From NCBI RefSeq assembly GCF_001039355.2, contig NW_019773914.1, positions 304,260 to 368,259 of the forward strand: a stretch of 64,000 nt of DNA, written 5' to 3'. The translations under genes and the position numbers were made by a program. Shown piece after piece: positions 49,441 to 60,018 of this stretch. Origin of the DNA: Lingula anatina (Eukaryota > Brachiopoda > Lingulata > Lingulida > Lingulidae). Under the pieces are notes generated by a model. The model did not search any database, had not been told where the DNA came from, and worked only from the letters and a program-made list of their open reading frames with translations. Numbering within the stretch: position 1 is the stretch's first letter; each line of letters begins with the position of its first letter.

Positions 49441-51020
49441 ATGCCTCTGAACATGCTTTACATTTTACATCTTATGTTTGCGGCCATTTGGATTGTATAT
49501 GGGGATACAAAATCTACAAATATGTACAGATATGTCACCCCTCCAAGCTGCAGGGAAGACGTGGCAAATATCAAGATATATGGACACCAATATGTGTCCA
49601 CAAAAAGCGTGTGTGCCGTCGCGTGTACGGCGAATGCACCCCGTTGTGTGGGGTTCAACTTCATTAAAGCCGATTCAGGGGAAGATTTATGTGAATATGT
49701 TGACGCAAAATCCGACGAGAATAGCAAACATATGTTATACAGTAAAGGATCTAGGTACTTTGAACAGGTAATGTGTCAGTTTTCAATCATCTATTTATTA
49801 AATAAATAGTAGCAAACCATAAAATACATGCACTTGTAATTTCACGCATGCAATGCACTTATTTGCACACATCTATACATCTATGGTGTCTTTCATATGC
49901 CCATTACTGAAGGCCACAGGAGCAAACATTGGACCTATCTCACTAACACTAGTTCTCTCGAAGGTACTTGAAAGGTTTATTGTCGATTAAGTTTGGGTAG
50001 TAGCGTCCATCAAGATTGGGTCTAGACAGTTTGGCATTTTAAATGCAGCACCACAACATTATTGATTGAAGGAATTAACATTATCTCAAGACCGACTAAC
50101 CCACCTGGGCAATGCACCAAAATGCTTTTAGTGGATTATACCAGGACTGCTCATCGAAAAAATTATCTTGAAATCCTAGAAAAAGGACAGATGAATTTAT
50201 AGCTTTCTGTCAGAAAGGGACTCCTGTGTCAAAACCTGAATATGCAAAATCTGAACGGTTGACTATAAAAGCAGGTGTACCGCAGGGAACCAAATTCGGT
50301 TCAGTCTTCTTTGCTGTTATGATCACTGACATAAAATCTGAATAGGACAATATTAAATGTGTACCCTGAACTATAGAGCCGTACATAAATAAGGCAGTCT
50401 TCCATCTTCAACAACAGATCTCACTATGTGGTCTAGTGATTCCAATTATTTATTTTTATTGTTAAAACAACCAATAAATTGACAAAACCAAATAAATCAT
50501 GTTCGACCTTTTAAGAGATGGTGATAATACACCACACTTAGTGATAAATGATGAAAAGATAAAAAGACTGAGATGGTTTAGAAAAGGGCATAAAAAACAT
50601 ATACACGGTACCTAGACACTCAATATGATGAGGCTCTAACAATCTCTAACAGTGTTGCACGTGCCGGCAGAAGGGATGAGTTAAAACATAGAACTGGCCA
50701 TCTACTACCTGAGTCAAATACAAGCATACCATATACTTTGCATCGAGCTAAAATAAATGATGGGCCATAACTGAGAACTATCGGGGTTTCAAAAATATTC
50801 ATTCCAAAATCAGACTAAAACTACTGAATATTAAAAAAAACAGATCTAACTTTCAGTGTGTTTCAAATGAATCTTAATGTACTTAAAAATATCATTAGAG
50901 TACCAAATATTTTATTTCATGTTTTTAGCTTTAATTTATACTTCTTTTGATCATATACTCATTTAATGAATTTAACAATTTATATTATTGTACATTCTAA
51001 CGATTTTATTTGCCAATCAA

Positions 51021-51059
<39 letters not shown>

Positions 51060-52245
51060 GTAAAGGTAAAAATGACGTAAGCATTTTGTGTTGTATTAGC
51101 ATTTGTAGTTGTTATGTTGTACAATGTACACTGCTTTCGTATAATATAATATAAAGCAGCCGTTTGCTCTTTTTTCAGTTGGAGATGTCTGAGCAGCAAG
51201 TCACCTGTTCTCAATCTAGTAAGTAACATGCACATGTTACGACGGAGTAGGGTCACCACGATAACCTATCTGACTTCACTAACCTATAAATAACTCATCT
51301 ACGAATTGTATTAACGCTGTTTTCACAGGGGACCACGGGCTCTACCTAATTGCTCGATGATCTGTTTCGGTGTAATTGGGACTGACTTTGACCTATATTG
51401 ATACTGACCTTGATGTTTATTGAGACTAGCCTTCTATTGTGCCTGGCCTTGACCTATATTGGTTCTGATCTTGAAACTGATTTTTCTGATTTCCAGCGCC
51501 TTCTGTCTACACCTACGTTCCTATCGATCTTTCGTACTCAGCAGCGACTGTCTACTGTCGTGAAAGAGGGGCTCACCTCGCAACAGCGGAGACCAGGGAA
51601 GAATTAAGTGTTCTGTACGCGATTTGGCAACAAGCCCCAGGGGGAGGTAGGTCATGTCATTGACCTCGATTTGTTTATGGGTCATTGGTCGTTCGTGCAC
51701 CCACATGGTTAGCAAGAAACATTTATTTCAAATAATTATTACGAATTCCATTTTAAGTTTTTAAAAATTTCAAATTATGTTCAAAGCTGCGATTTAAACA
51801 AACTTAATTTTCAGCTAGTTCTACTCGTATGTGTTAGTATTTGGTGTGTTTTGAAACAAAACAACGGATGTTCTCATAAAACTTGTTGAGGGGTAATTGG
51901 TAAAGAAGTTATGTACAGAGTATAGAGAAAGTGAGAAAACTGTTGGCCTAAACTTGTACCACTTTATAGTGGTTCATACCCTTTGCCGAGATTTATATTA
52001 GATAAAGATAATGGCTACATTTTTTAGCATGTGCAGGTTGTAGACTTTGGTTGGGAGCAGACGACATCGCACAAAATGGCGACTGGCGTTGGAACGCTGC
52101 GAATGGAGATCCGGTGGAGTATTCAGCATGGAAGTTAACTGAGCCGAATGGCGGAGATAGTGAAAACTGTATGGAGTTCTTTCCAGACGAGACATGGAAC
52201 GACCGGACTTGTAGCACCCTCAGACACTTCATCTGTGAAGGGTAG
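49441..52245 (+). CDS. Lectin 5: secreted PAN-like plus C-type lectin protein
   Basis: Exons 49441-49767, 51179-51218, 51497-51646 and 52037-52245 (TAG), phases 0, 1, 1, give 241 residues. The signal peptide is MPLNMLYILHLMFAAIWIVY. The PAN-like part has TPPSCREDV, CAVACTANAPRCVGFNFI and LCEYVDA. Exon 2 encodes LEMSEQQVTCSQS. The CTLD has VYCRERGAHLATAET, LWLGADDI, WRWNAANGDPVEY, EPN, ENCMEFF, TWNDRTC and FICEG. The EPN/WND site and four CTLD cysteines are intact. Closest to lectin 4 in exons 3-4, while exon 1 also shares features with lectin 6 (YVTPPSC). Intron 1 is 1.4 kb because of the reverse transcriptase relic and an ATT microsatellite. Confidence 0.88.
49905..50830 (+). pseudogene. Non-LTR reverse transcriptase relic in intron 1 of lectin 5
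   Basis: The longest of the three copies. It shows SLTLVLSKVLERFIVD (about 49938-49985), then AGVPQGTKFGSVFFAVMITD (about 50270-50330), and a distal part with RRDELKHRTGHLLPES (about 50670-50720). The order is that of the RT domain and C-terminal region of CR1/jockey-like LINE ORF2. Multiple stops and frameshifts show it is dead. Confidence 0.78.
51028..51059. repeat. (ATT)n microsatellite
   Basis: About ten ATT units in intron 1 of lectin 5. Confidence 0.9.
51383..51480 (+). promoter_or_regulatory. TGACCTTGACCT cluster before exon 3 of lectin 5
   Basis: Units TGACTTTGACCT, TGACCTTGATGT, TAGCCTTCTAT, TGGCCTTGACCT and TGATCTTGAAACTGA at about 20-25-bp spacing. Confidence 0.5.
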
Positions 52246-52924
52246 GGACTGGGTGCACTTTTGCACTCCCCCCTCCCCCCAACATATGGCTTAGTGATAT
52301 TCAACTTATTTTCTAATTTAATTAGTGTGGTGACTCTGAGTAATGTCTCCACTATTCAAACACATAAATTTGACAATTCATTCACTAATTTTAACATGTT
52401 TTACGATAATCATTATGCCTACCAAATATTATGAGAGCAGAGGATAACGCTGGAGTGCACCTTTTCTGCAATCTCATTGGTCAGAAAACTTCAACGCTTA
52501 TTTCAAAAAGCATTAAACAATAGGGAGTTGCAGGGTAGGGAAATAATGCCAAAGTACCAGAGATTGTCACATAACCACGTGCCTGAAAAAGGAAAAAAAA
52601 TTTAAAGTTTAAAATATATTCCTGATTATACCATATATATATATATATTTGTTTGTTTTGATAACTCATGCTACGATATCCTGTGATGTACGTACATGTA
52701 AGTGATGAAATCACTTGGTGTAATTTTAGCACAACCGGAAAAAGCTGATATATTAACTATTTTTAATATTTATATCATTATCTTCATGATAAATGTAAAC
52801 TCTGTAAGAGCAATGCCATATTTCTGCTAACATACATATCTCCTTACCTGCTTGTACTTAACCTTTCTCAAACATGTCATCAGGACGGTCGATATATTTT
52901 TAGATCGATATATCCCCGTGGGGA

Positions 52925-53090
52925 GTCTCACTAGATTACTGTCAGATAATCCGGCTTAAATGTCCGTCCCGCCTACTACAAACTGTAAGGGGGGAATTAA
53001 CTTTCGTGCCCGCTCAGCTGACAGCTATTTAGCGTGAACCCCCAGGGAGTTAGGTCGATCTAGTTGGATCGATCTAATCTCTGGGAGTGG
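52925..53090. mobile_element. MITE of the GATCGATCTA family, second copy
   Basis: Nearly identical to the core of 37089-37282 ('ccgtcccgcctactacaa', 'gctgacagctatttagcgtg', 'acccccagggagttaggtcg'). Inserted in the 3' flank of lectin 5. Confidence 0.65.
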
Positions 53091-55198
53091 GGTGTTAGAC
53101 ATTCTTGATACGTATCCAAAATAACACAGCTTAATTACATATATTCGGGTGTTTCTAATCTAATGCTTTCAAATATGATTTAATTAGATATTCCATCCAA
53201 AAAGTCCCTATAACTACCACCAGGCACCTGAAGATGTGGTCTTTGATCGGCTTCCAAAGAGTACGTGTTAAATGGGGGATTCCTTATTTAATACATGTAC
53301 AAACACATGTAAGATACAGGTATGAATATTTACACCTGTACCCTCTTGAGTTGCTTAAAGCATGCTAACATAAAATCGAAGGCGAACAGATCACTTTTTT
53401 ATCAATGTACATAATAAAACTAGCAAAAGTTACTTTGAATTCTTTTAAGCAGTTTGATAAATTTAGTTAAATTACCACGTGGTCTTCTGCGGAACATTCG
53501 TACAGAAATAATACCTGTATTTCATAGCTGTTATTGATAGCACATTGCATCCATTAATTATGCTGAGATGCAAGCTTTTCTGTTTTGAACAAACACATAA
53601 CTGAGAAAAGTATGCACAGATATATATACCAGATTAACTTTTGAACCCTCCGGAATCTGATAGACTGCACACGCTGTGCAACCTAAGAAATATAGGACAG
53701 AATCTACTACTCTCAACGTGCTCACATAATTGAAAATATCGATGTCAAAGACATCTTCTTGACACAGATCATTGGTTGACTGGGATGCTCCCTGACTGTT
53801 GCCGGTGACGATGAACTGCGATTGATGTCACAACTAAAGCAACCATCAAAGTCTCAACCACAATCAAAATTCAACTTATCTTGATCTGGACATTGCGCAA
53901 GAAGATCAGTGTTTAAATAATATGACTGGAGACAGTACATCTCTGTCAATCCTGTACTTAGAAAATAATCATGCACACGCTTGTATTTTACACATTTATA
54001 ACATAATGATGCTCCAAGAGAAAACGAACCAAAAGCCAGGCAGACTCCAAATGACGGTGTGCACGGAGTTACAGCCTGATTAGGCTATTTGAAAGAGTAT
54101 AAAATTTACCAGTAGAAAAAATAACCATGTACTAGAATTTACGATTATTTTCAACCGGAAATTTAAGAAGTGACACTCGAATAATCTCACTTCCAAATAT
54201 TGCACCATTCAAGCATTTTGGGAATATTCTCTCTAAACAACATGGTGGTCAATTTCTGAGCGTAAAACACGCTTAAGCAAAAGGGACTAAGGATTGGGTT
54301 TACAAGCGAAAAGAGGTAGCATGGGTAGCATGGATCATTTAGGCCGTTTTATTTGGTTTGAGTGTGATTTATTGTTTTTTTTTTTTTTTCGTTTTATTTT
54401 GAGGAGTATACATGTATATACTTCATATATTGATTTCATTAAAAAACTATAAAAATATCCCGATATTGCTTGATTTTCTGTTTTGCATTATGTTAAACTA
54501 GCGTGGTGTTTAGAGTCGTTTTCTGTGGTTTTCTGTTTCATTGACCAATCAAGGTGACAGTTGACATCGACAACAGCAAGTCAGGCAATGCAATTAAGGT
54601 TAGATCAAATAACTAATCTAATTGTACACAGATGGATATATGACAAGAATCTGTTAACTGGCAGCGCCATACTAACAATTAACAACCCTTTATTTATCAT
54701 TGAGATTTCAGAACAAGGTCAAAGTAGAGAATCTTTTCATGAAATATTCAGAGACACGTCTGTGAATATCTAGCGAAAAAACATCTGTGACACTGGTAGA
54801 GATGACTATTTCACCGCCACTGGTAGAAGAAAACACACAAATTATTAATGGTACAGAAAAACAATTTGCGAAATGAGTATTTTCTGTATTTATCTTCTTT
54901 GACTAACTATGCTTTATATAAGAATGTTTAATCGATATTCTGGAGTTTTCTATTGTGGAACGAACTCACAGGATTTTATTTGTAGAGAAAGAATTGGTTT
55001 TACTTTGGAGTTGTCTCTGATAACCGTTGTTTTTTTCTAGGATGTTGACTTATTTTCAGAGTGTCTTTGCCACATCAGTGATGATCCCCTCATAGGGACG
55101 ATGAACAATAGCGCACCCTGTCGCTGCACTTAACAAAAATGATCTAAAGCCTGTCAAGAGGACTGCTGTATAAGTGTTGTATTCTAGCTGTTATCAAA

Positions 55199-58100
55199 AT
55201 GTTTCTGAGCATGGTTCGCATTTTACATTTCATGTTTGCGGTCGTTTGGATTGTATTTGGGGATAAAAATTCTACAAATGTGTACAGATACGTCACCCCT
55301 CCAAGCTGCAGGGAAGACGTGACAAATACCAAGGTATATGGACAGCAATTTGTGTCTGTTAAAAGCGTGTGTGCCATCGAGTGTACGGCGAACACACCCC
55401 GCTGTGTGGGGTTCAACTACATTAAAGCCGATTCAGGGGAAGATTTATGTGAATATGTTGATGCAAAATCCGACGAGAATGGCAAACATTTGCTTTACAA
55501 CAATGGATCTCGGTACTTTGAACAGGTAATGTGTCACTTTTCATTTATTTATTAATTAAATGCGTAGCAAAACTTACACCTTAAATCTTTCAAGGCGTTC
55601 CTTGTGCGAACTTTTGCGTCCATTCCTGAAATGGGTAAGAACAGATGAAAATGAAATAAAAGTCAGATATTATAGAAGCGCTTCATGTCACACAGCAGTC
55701 GCCAAAGGACGCCTAAACAACGCTCATTGGTCTTGCAGTAGGCAAATAGATTGTAGAATAGTCGCCACTGATTGCCACTGATCGCCGATGATGGAACAGA
55801 AAATGCAACACAGATACTCAATGTTCGCTCAAACCTCGCAACGGCAGCCGTACGTTGCACACGGAGAGGTATGCAAGTCGCTCACTTGATGCATCAGGTT
55901 ACTTTACACGATTTTACACGATTTTCTTGTTTTGAAGACCATTGAGCGTCTCGGCAAATACTTTGTTCGTAGAAAGGACTCAGAAAGGTCGCCACTCAGT
56001 GTGAAGTGGGTGTAAGGAATGCCTCGGAAATTTTAATTAATTTTTGCGGCTAGTTCAAGCTGAAATCTCCTTCATCGTTATTATATGGTTATTGAAAGTT
56101 TCCGCTTACTATTATCTTTGGCAAATCCTAATGATTGGGTGATTACTATTGCATTGGATTGGACTACTGTCAGTACACGGTTGCTTGCTGGTCTGTGAAT
56201 AGACTGACACGTCGATTAACACCAAAGGAATAACATCACATGATGCCATATTTAATTTAGATGTCAGGTTACACTGTGTATGATACGTTTTGCAGATCTT
56301 AAATCAAAAATAATTTAATATTCTAACTCCCCCAGGAAATTAAAAAGGTAATTTTCATCTTAATGTTTTGTATGAAGCGAGCGTGGATCCCCGTAGCGCA
56401 CATGAACCATATCTACATGTACATGTAAAAGTTAATGATTCGACTAAATAAAAAGGCTGGCAAGCCAAGGAATAACTACATCGACGCCAAAATAGGCTTT
56501 AAAACTGTACCTTCCTCAAATTTCTGGTCGAAATTTGGCCTACTTATTTATATATGTCCCCCCAGTTTATAAAAGTTCGTTAAATGATAGTTTTACACAA
56601 ATCAAAGGCATCGGTTTCGTACAACCCACGAGAAGTGTATATCAAGAAGAAAGGAAATCTCAAAGAATAGCGAGAAAGGATTGTTTACCAATGCCCTTAG
56701 CATTGCCGACTGGAGGGCATTTTCCAATAGAGAAACTTGTGAGGCCAATTCTCCTTCTACCATTATTGACTGGACAAACAGTACCGAGCAATTCTTAGCT
56801 GTGCTGAGCTGACAGTCAATGCTATGGCGACCTCAGTTATTGATCCCATATAATAAGCAAGTTTCTTCCAACTGTTACCAGTGACTTTGAACATCTGGAA
56901 CCAAAATTGAGTGGAACAGCAGCCGCAGACATCGTGAGATACACCGTCACACAAAACTAAGTTGAGAAACCCTTTCTCCAAGCCAACTTTCACAAGTCAT
57001 CAGGGTCGGGTAAAATTTCTTACTGGATTTTCCACGATGTAGCAGGATACCTGGCCGCTCTATATGTGCCACATGTATATTTAATCCACCTCTCTGGAAA
57101 CAAGCGTATTTGACGCCAAATTCTCACCACCAAAGCTCATAGGGGCAGACATTAGACCTGGCTTGATAACACCACTTCTCTCAAAGGTACTCGAAAGATG
57201 CATTAATTGTATTTGGCTAACAGCGACCATCAACCATCCTAGACATTTAGGCAGTGTAAAATGCAGTACCAAGACTTTTGACTTGTTTGAAAAGATTGGC
57301 TTGATTTTAAAACTGACAGACTCACGTGGATAATGCACCGGAATGATTTTAGCTTGGCTTTCGATAGATTTGACCAGACCCATTTACGTCAGTCTTTTGT
57401 ATTTGTATTTGTATTTTAAATTTGTAAACTGCTCTTTGTATTGAAATAATCTAAAGTGACCGTTTGTTCATTTTTCAGCTGGAGATGTCAGAGCAGCAAG
57501 TCACCTGTTCTCAATCTCGTAAGTAACATGTGCATGTGTATACGGTGGAGATTGGTCCCCACGGTACCATGTCTGACTTCACAGAACTATAAATAACTCT
57601 ATTGAGAATTTGGATGGCACTGCTTGCAAAGGGGATCACTGACCATATCTGATTGTTCGAACACCTTTTTCTGGGTCTGTATCAGCGTAATTGGCCTTGA
57701 AATATTGACAATGACCTTAACTTTTATTGAGACTAACACTGAATTCTATTGTGCCTGACCTTGACCTTGACCTATTTACTTCCTATTTTCCAGCTCCTGC
57801 TGTCTACACTTACGTTCATATCGCTCTTACGTACTCAGAAGCGACAGAATACTGCCGAGCAAACGGGACTCACCTGGCAACAGCGGAGACCATGAAAGGA
57901 TTAAGTATTTTGTACGCATTTTGGAAGCAAATACCAGGGGCAGGTACGTCATGTCAGTGACCTAGATTTGTATCTGGGTCAGTGGTCATTCGTGCTCCCA
58001 CGTGGTTGGCAAAAAAATAGTAATTAATAAAAGTCTTAAGGGATCTACAATTATATAATAGGTTATAATATATAGGCAATTTAAATAAACATAATGTTTA

Positions 58101-58569
58101 CTTTCTTCTGGAACGTGTTAGTATTCGCTGTGTTGATAAGAAAAACAACGTATATTCTCAAAAAAACTAACTTGAAATGTTTAAGGGTAATTGCTAAAGC
58201 TATGAGTTTTTTTAGATAGCTGCTACTGTGAAAATGAGAAAACTGTTGGCCAAAACTTGTACCGGTATATACATTAATATTAAAGTTTTTCATAAAATTT
58301 ACCAAGATCTATATGATTGACTGACAGGTAATAGCTACAGCTTTCTATTCGTATGTGCAGGTACCAGGCTTTGGATGGGAGCAGACGACATCGCACAAAA
58401 TGGCGACTGGCGTTGGACAGCTGCGGATGGAGATCCGGTGGACTATTATAACTGGAGGTTAGATGAACCAAATGGCGGAGATAGAGAAAATTGTATGGAG
58501 CTGTATACAGATGGGGGATGGAACGACCTGCTTTGCAGTCGCCTCAAACACTTCATCTGTGAAGGGTAG
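55199..58569 (+). CDS. Lectin 6: secreted PAN-like plus C-type lectin protein
   Basis: Exons 55199-55525, 57479-57518, 57794-57943 and 58361-58569 (TAG), phases 0, 1, 1, give 241 residues. The signal peptide is MFLSMVRILHFMFAVVWIVF. The PAN-like part has TPPSCREDV, CAIECTANTPRCVGFNYI and LCEYVDA. Exon 2 encodes LEMSEQQVTCSQS. The CTLD has EYCRANGTHLATAET, LWMGADDI, WRWTAADGDPVDY, EPN, ENCMELY, GWNDLLC and FICEG. The sugar site is complete; the WMGADD in place of WLGADD is unique in the cluster. Intron 1 is 1.95 kb and includes the LINE relic. A poly-C/(ACC)n tract starts 7 bp after the stop codon. Confidence 0.87.
56995..57395 (+). pseudogene. Non-LTR reverse transcriptase relic in intron 1 of lectin 6
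   Basis: Pieces include YWIFHDVAGYLAALYVPHV (about 57020-57076), then KLIGADIRPGLITPLLSKVL and ER (about 57134-57200), equal to the 'DlRPISLTP.LSKVLEr' motif of CR1/jockey-like LINE reverse transcriptases. Same site and orientation as in lectins 4 and 5. Confidence 0.75.
57694..57774 (+). promoter_or_regulatory. TGACCTTGACCT cluster before exon 3 of lectin 6
   Basis: Units TGACCTTAACTT and a triple TGACCTTGACCTTGACCT, the latter about 20 bp before the acceptor. Confidence 0.5.
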
Positions 58570-58576
58570 AGATTGC

Positions 58577-58625
58577 ACCCCCCCCCCCCCACCACCACCA
58601 CCACCTCCACCACCACCACCACCTC
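58577..58625. repeat. Poly-C and (ACC)n tract
   Basis: Immediately 3' of the lectin 6 stop codon, in the presumed 3' UTR. Lectins 4 and 5 have shorter C-rich stretches at the same place. Confidence 0.9.
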
Positions 58626-59961
58626 CCATATGGCTTAGTGTTATTCAATATAATGTATTTTCTAAATGAATTAGTGTGGTGACATTGAGCATCGTCTCCG
58701 ATACTCAAATAAATAACTAATGGTAATTAATTTACTATTTTAAGATGTTTCTTTAAAAAATATAAATGCCTACCAAATATTTTAAGAGCCGAGGTTATCG
58801 CTTGGGTGATAATTTGCTGAAAAGAGAAAAAGTAAACCTACATTAATCATTTTATATTCCTGATTATATTTTATTACTGTTTATAACACATTTTATGATG
58901 GTTTGGGATGTACTTCAGTCATTAAATCGCTTGGTGAATTTTAACACCAGTCGTAGCACAATTGGAAAAAAAACTGATATTTTAAGTATTTTAAAAAAGA
59001 TATAAATAAAAGGGAAGACGAAACAGTTCAATTTTTCGTCAATAAACGTGATAAAAGTAGTCAATTTACTTTGAAATTATATTTTATGCAATTTGTTCGA
59101 GTTCGTTACACTACCACGTGGCCTTTTGCGGTATATATAAATAAAGTACCTGTCGAATGAACATCTAACTTCATGGACTTTATTTATAGCTAATTAAAAT
59201 ACAATCATTGTTTACACTAAAAGGCCAGTTATTCTGTGTAAAGGTCTCTATATGTATTTAAAAACAAAGAAATAACTGAGAAAACATGCACAGATATACA
59301 TGTGCGACGAATTTTTTAACATCCCCTCTGTGCGACCTTACATATAAAAGACAAAACCCACTTCCTCTCAACGTGCTCACAATATTGAAAATTTCGAAGA
59401 CGTCATCTTGACATAGATGATTGGTTGACTGTGATGCTCCCAAACATTTGGCGGCGACAATGAACTAAGTTGCGATAGATGTCACACCTAAAGTAATCAC
59501 CAATATCTCAACTACTACGACCATTACATCCCATCTTGATCTGGACATTGCTCAAGCAGGTGAGTGCCAAAATACCATGACTGAAAACGGTGGACCTCTT
59601 TAATCCGTAAAGAACGTTTTTTTTTTCATCGATTTACTATTAATGACTTAAAACATCTAATGTAAATATGTGTAAATGGTATTTGTAAACGTGCAGTTAT
59701 AAGTTCAGACCCATTTAAAGTTGCTAAAATTGATTTTGCATGTGAATTTCAACATTTTTGCTTTAATTACCAAGCTATAAGATTTCAAAGATCATTGGTA
59801 AAATTGCTATTTATAGACTGTCTTTATATTCTAAGTTTTTTTTAAATATTTAACTACTTACCGCTAGAGGTGGAGACGTTTGCCTTTATTTAATGATAGT
59901 AAAAAAAAGAACTTGAACACTGATCTATGAATCGAAATTCTGAAAAATTCGAATTTTCAGA

Positions 59962-59967
59962 TTTATT
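59962..59967 (-). other. Polyadenylation signal of lectin 7
   Basis: AATAAA on the minus strand, 52 bp after the lectin 7 stop codon. A short 3' UTR is plausible. Confidence 0.5.
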
Positions 59968-60018
59968 GCACGAAACATTTGACACGAGATGTAGTTAATG
60001 CGTATCACAGCACTGCAT

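Larger units (their letters stand above)
48750..54050 (+). repeat. Segmental duplication unit C2 (carries lectin 5)
   Basis: Middle of the three homologous units. The 3' flank at 52260-54050 aligns with 47150-48720 except for the MITE inserted at about 52925-53090, which the unit C1 copy lacks (compare 'catcaggrcggtc...agacatt' at 47757 and 52877). Confidence 0.8.
54480..59580 (+). repeat. Segmental duplication unit C3 (carries lectin 6)
   Basis: Homologous to units C1 and C2 in 5' flank (54485-54880), gene and 3' flank (58640-59580), but the most diverged of the three. About 1.4 kb of unrelated sequence (55570-56990) is present in intron 1. Confidence 0.75.
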
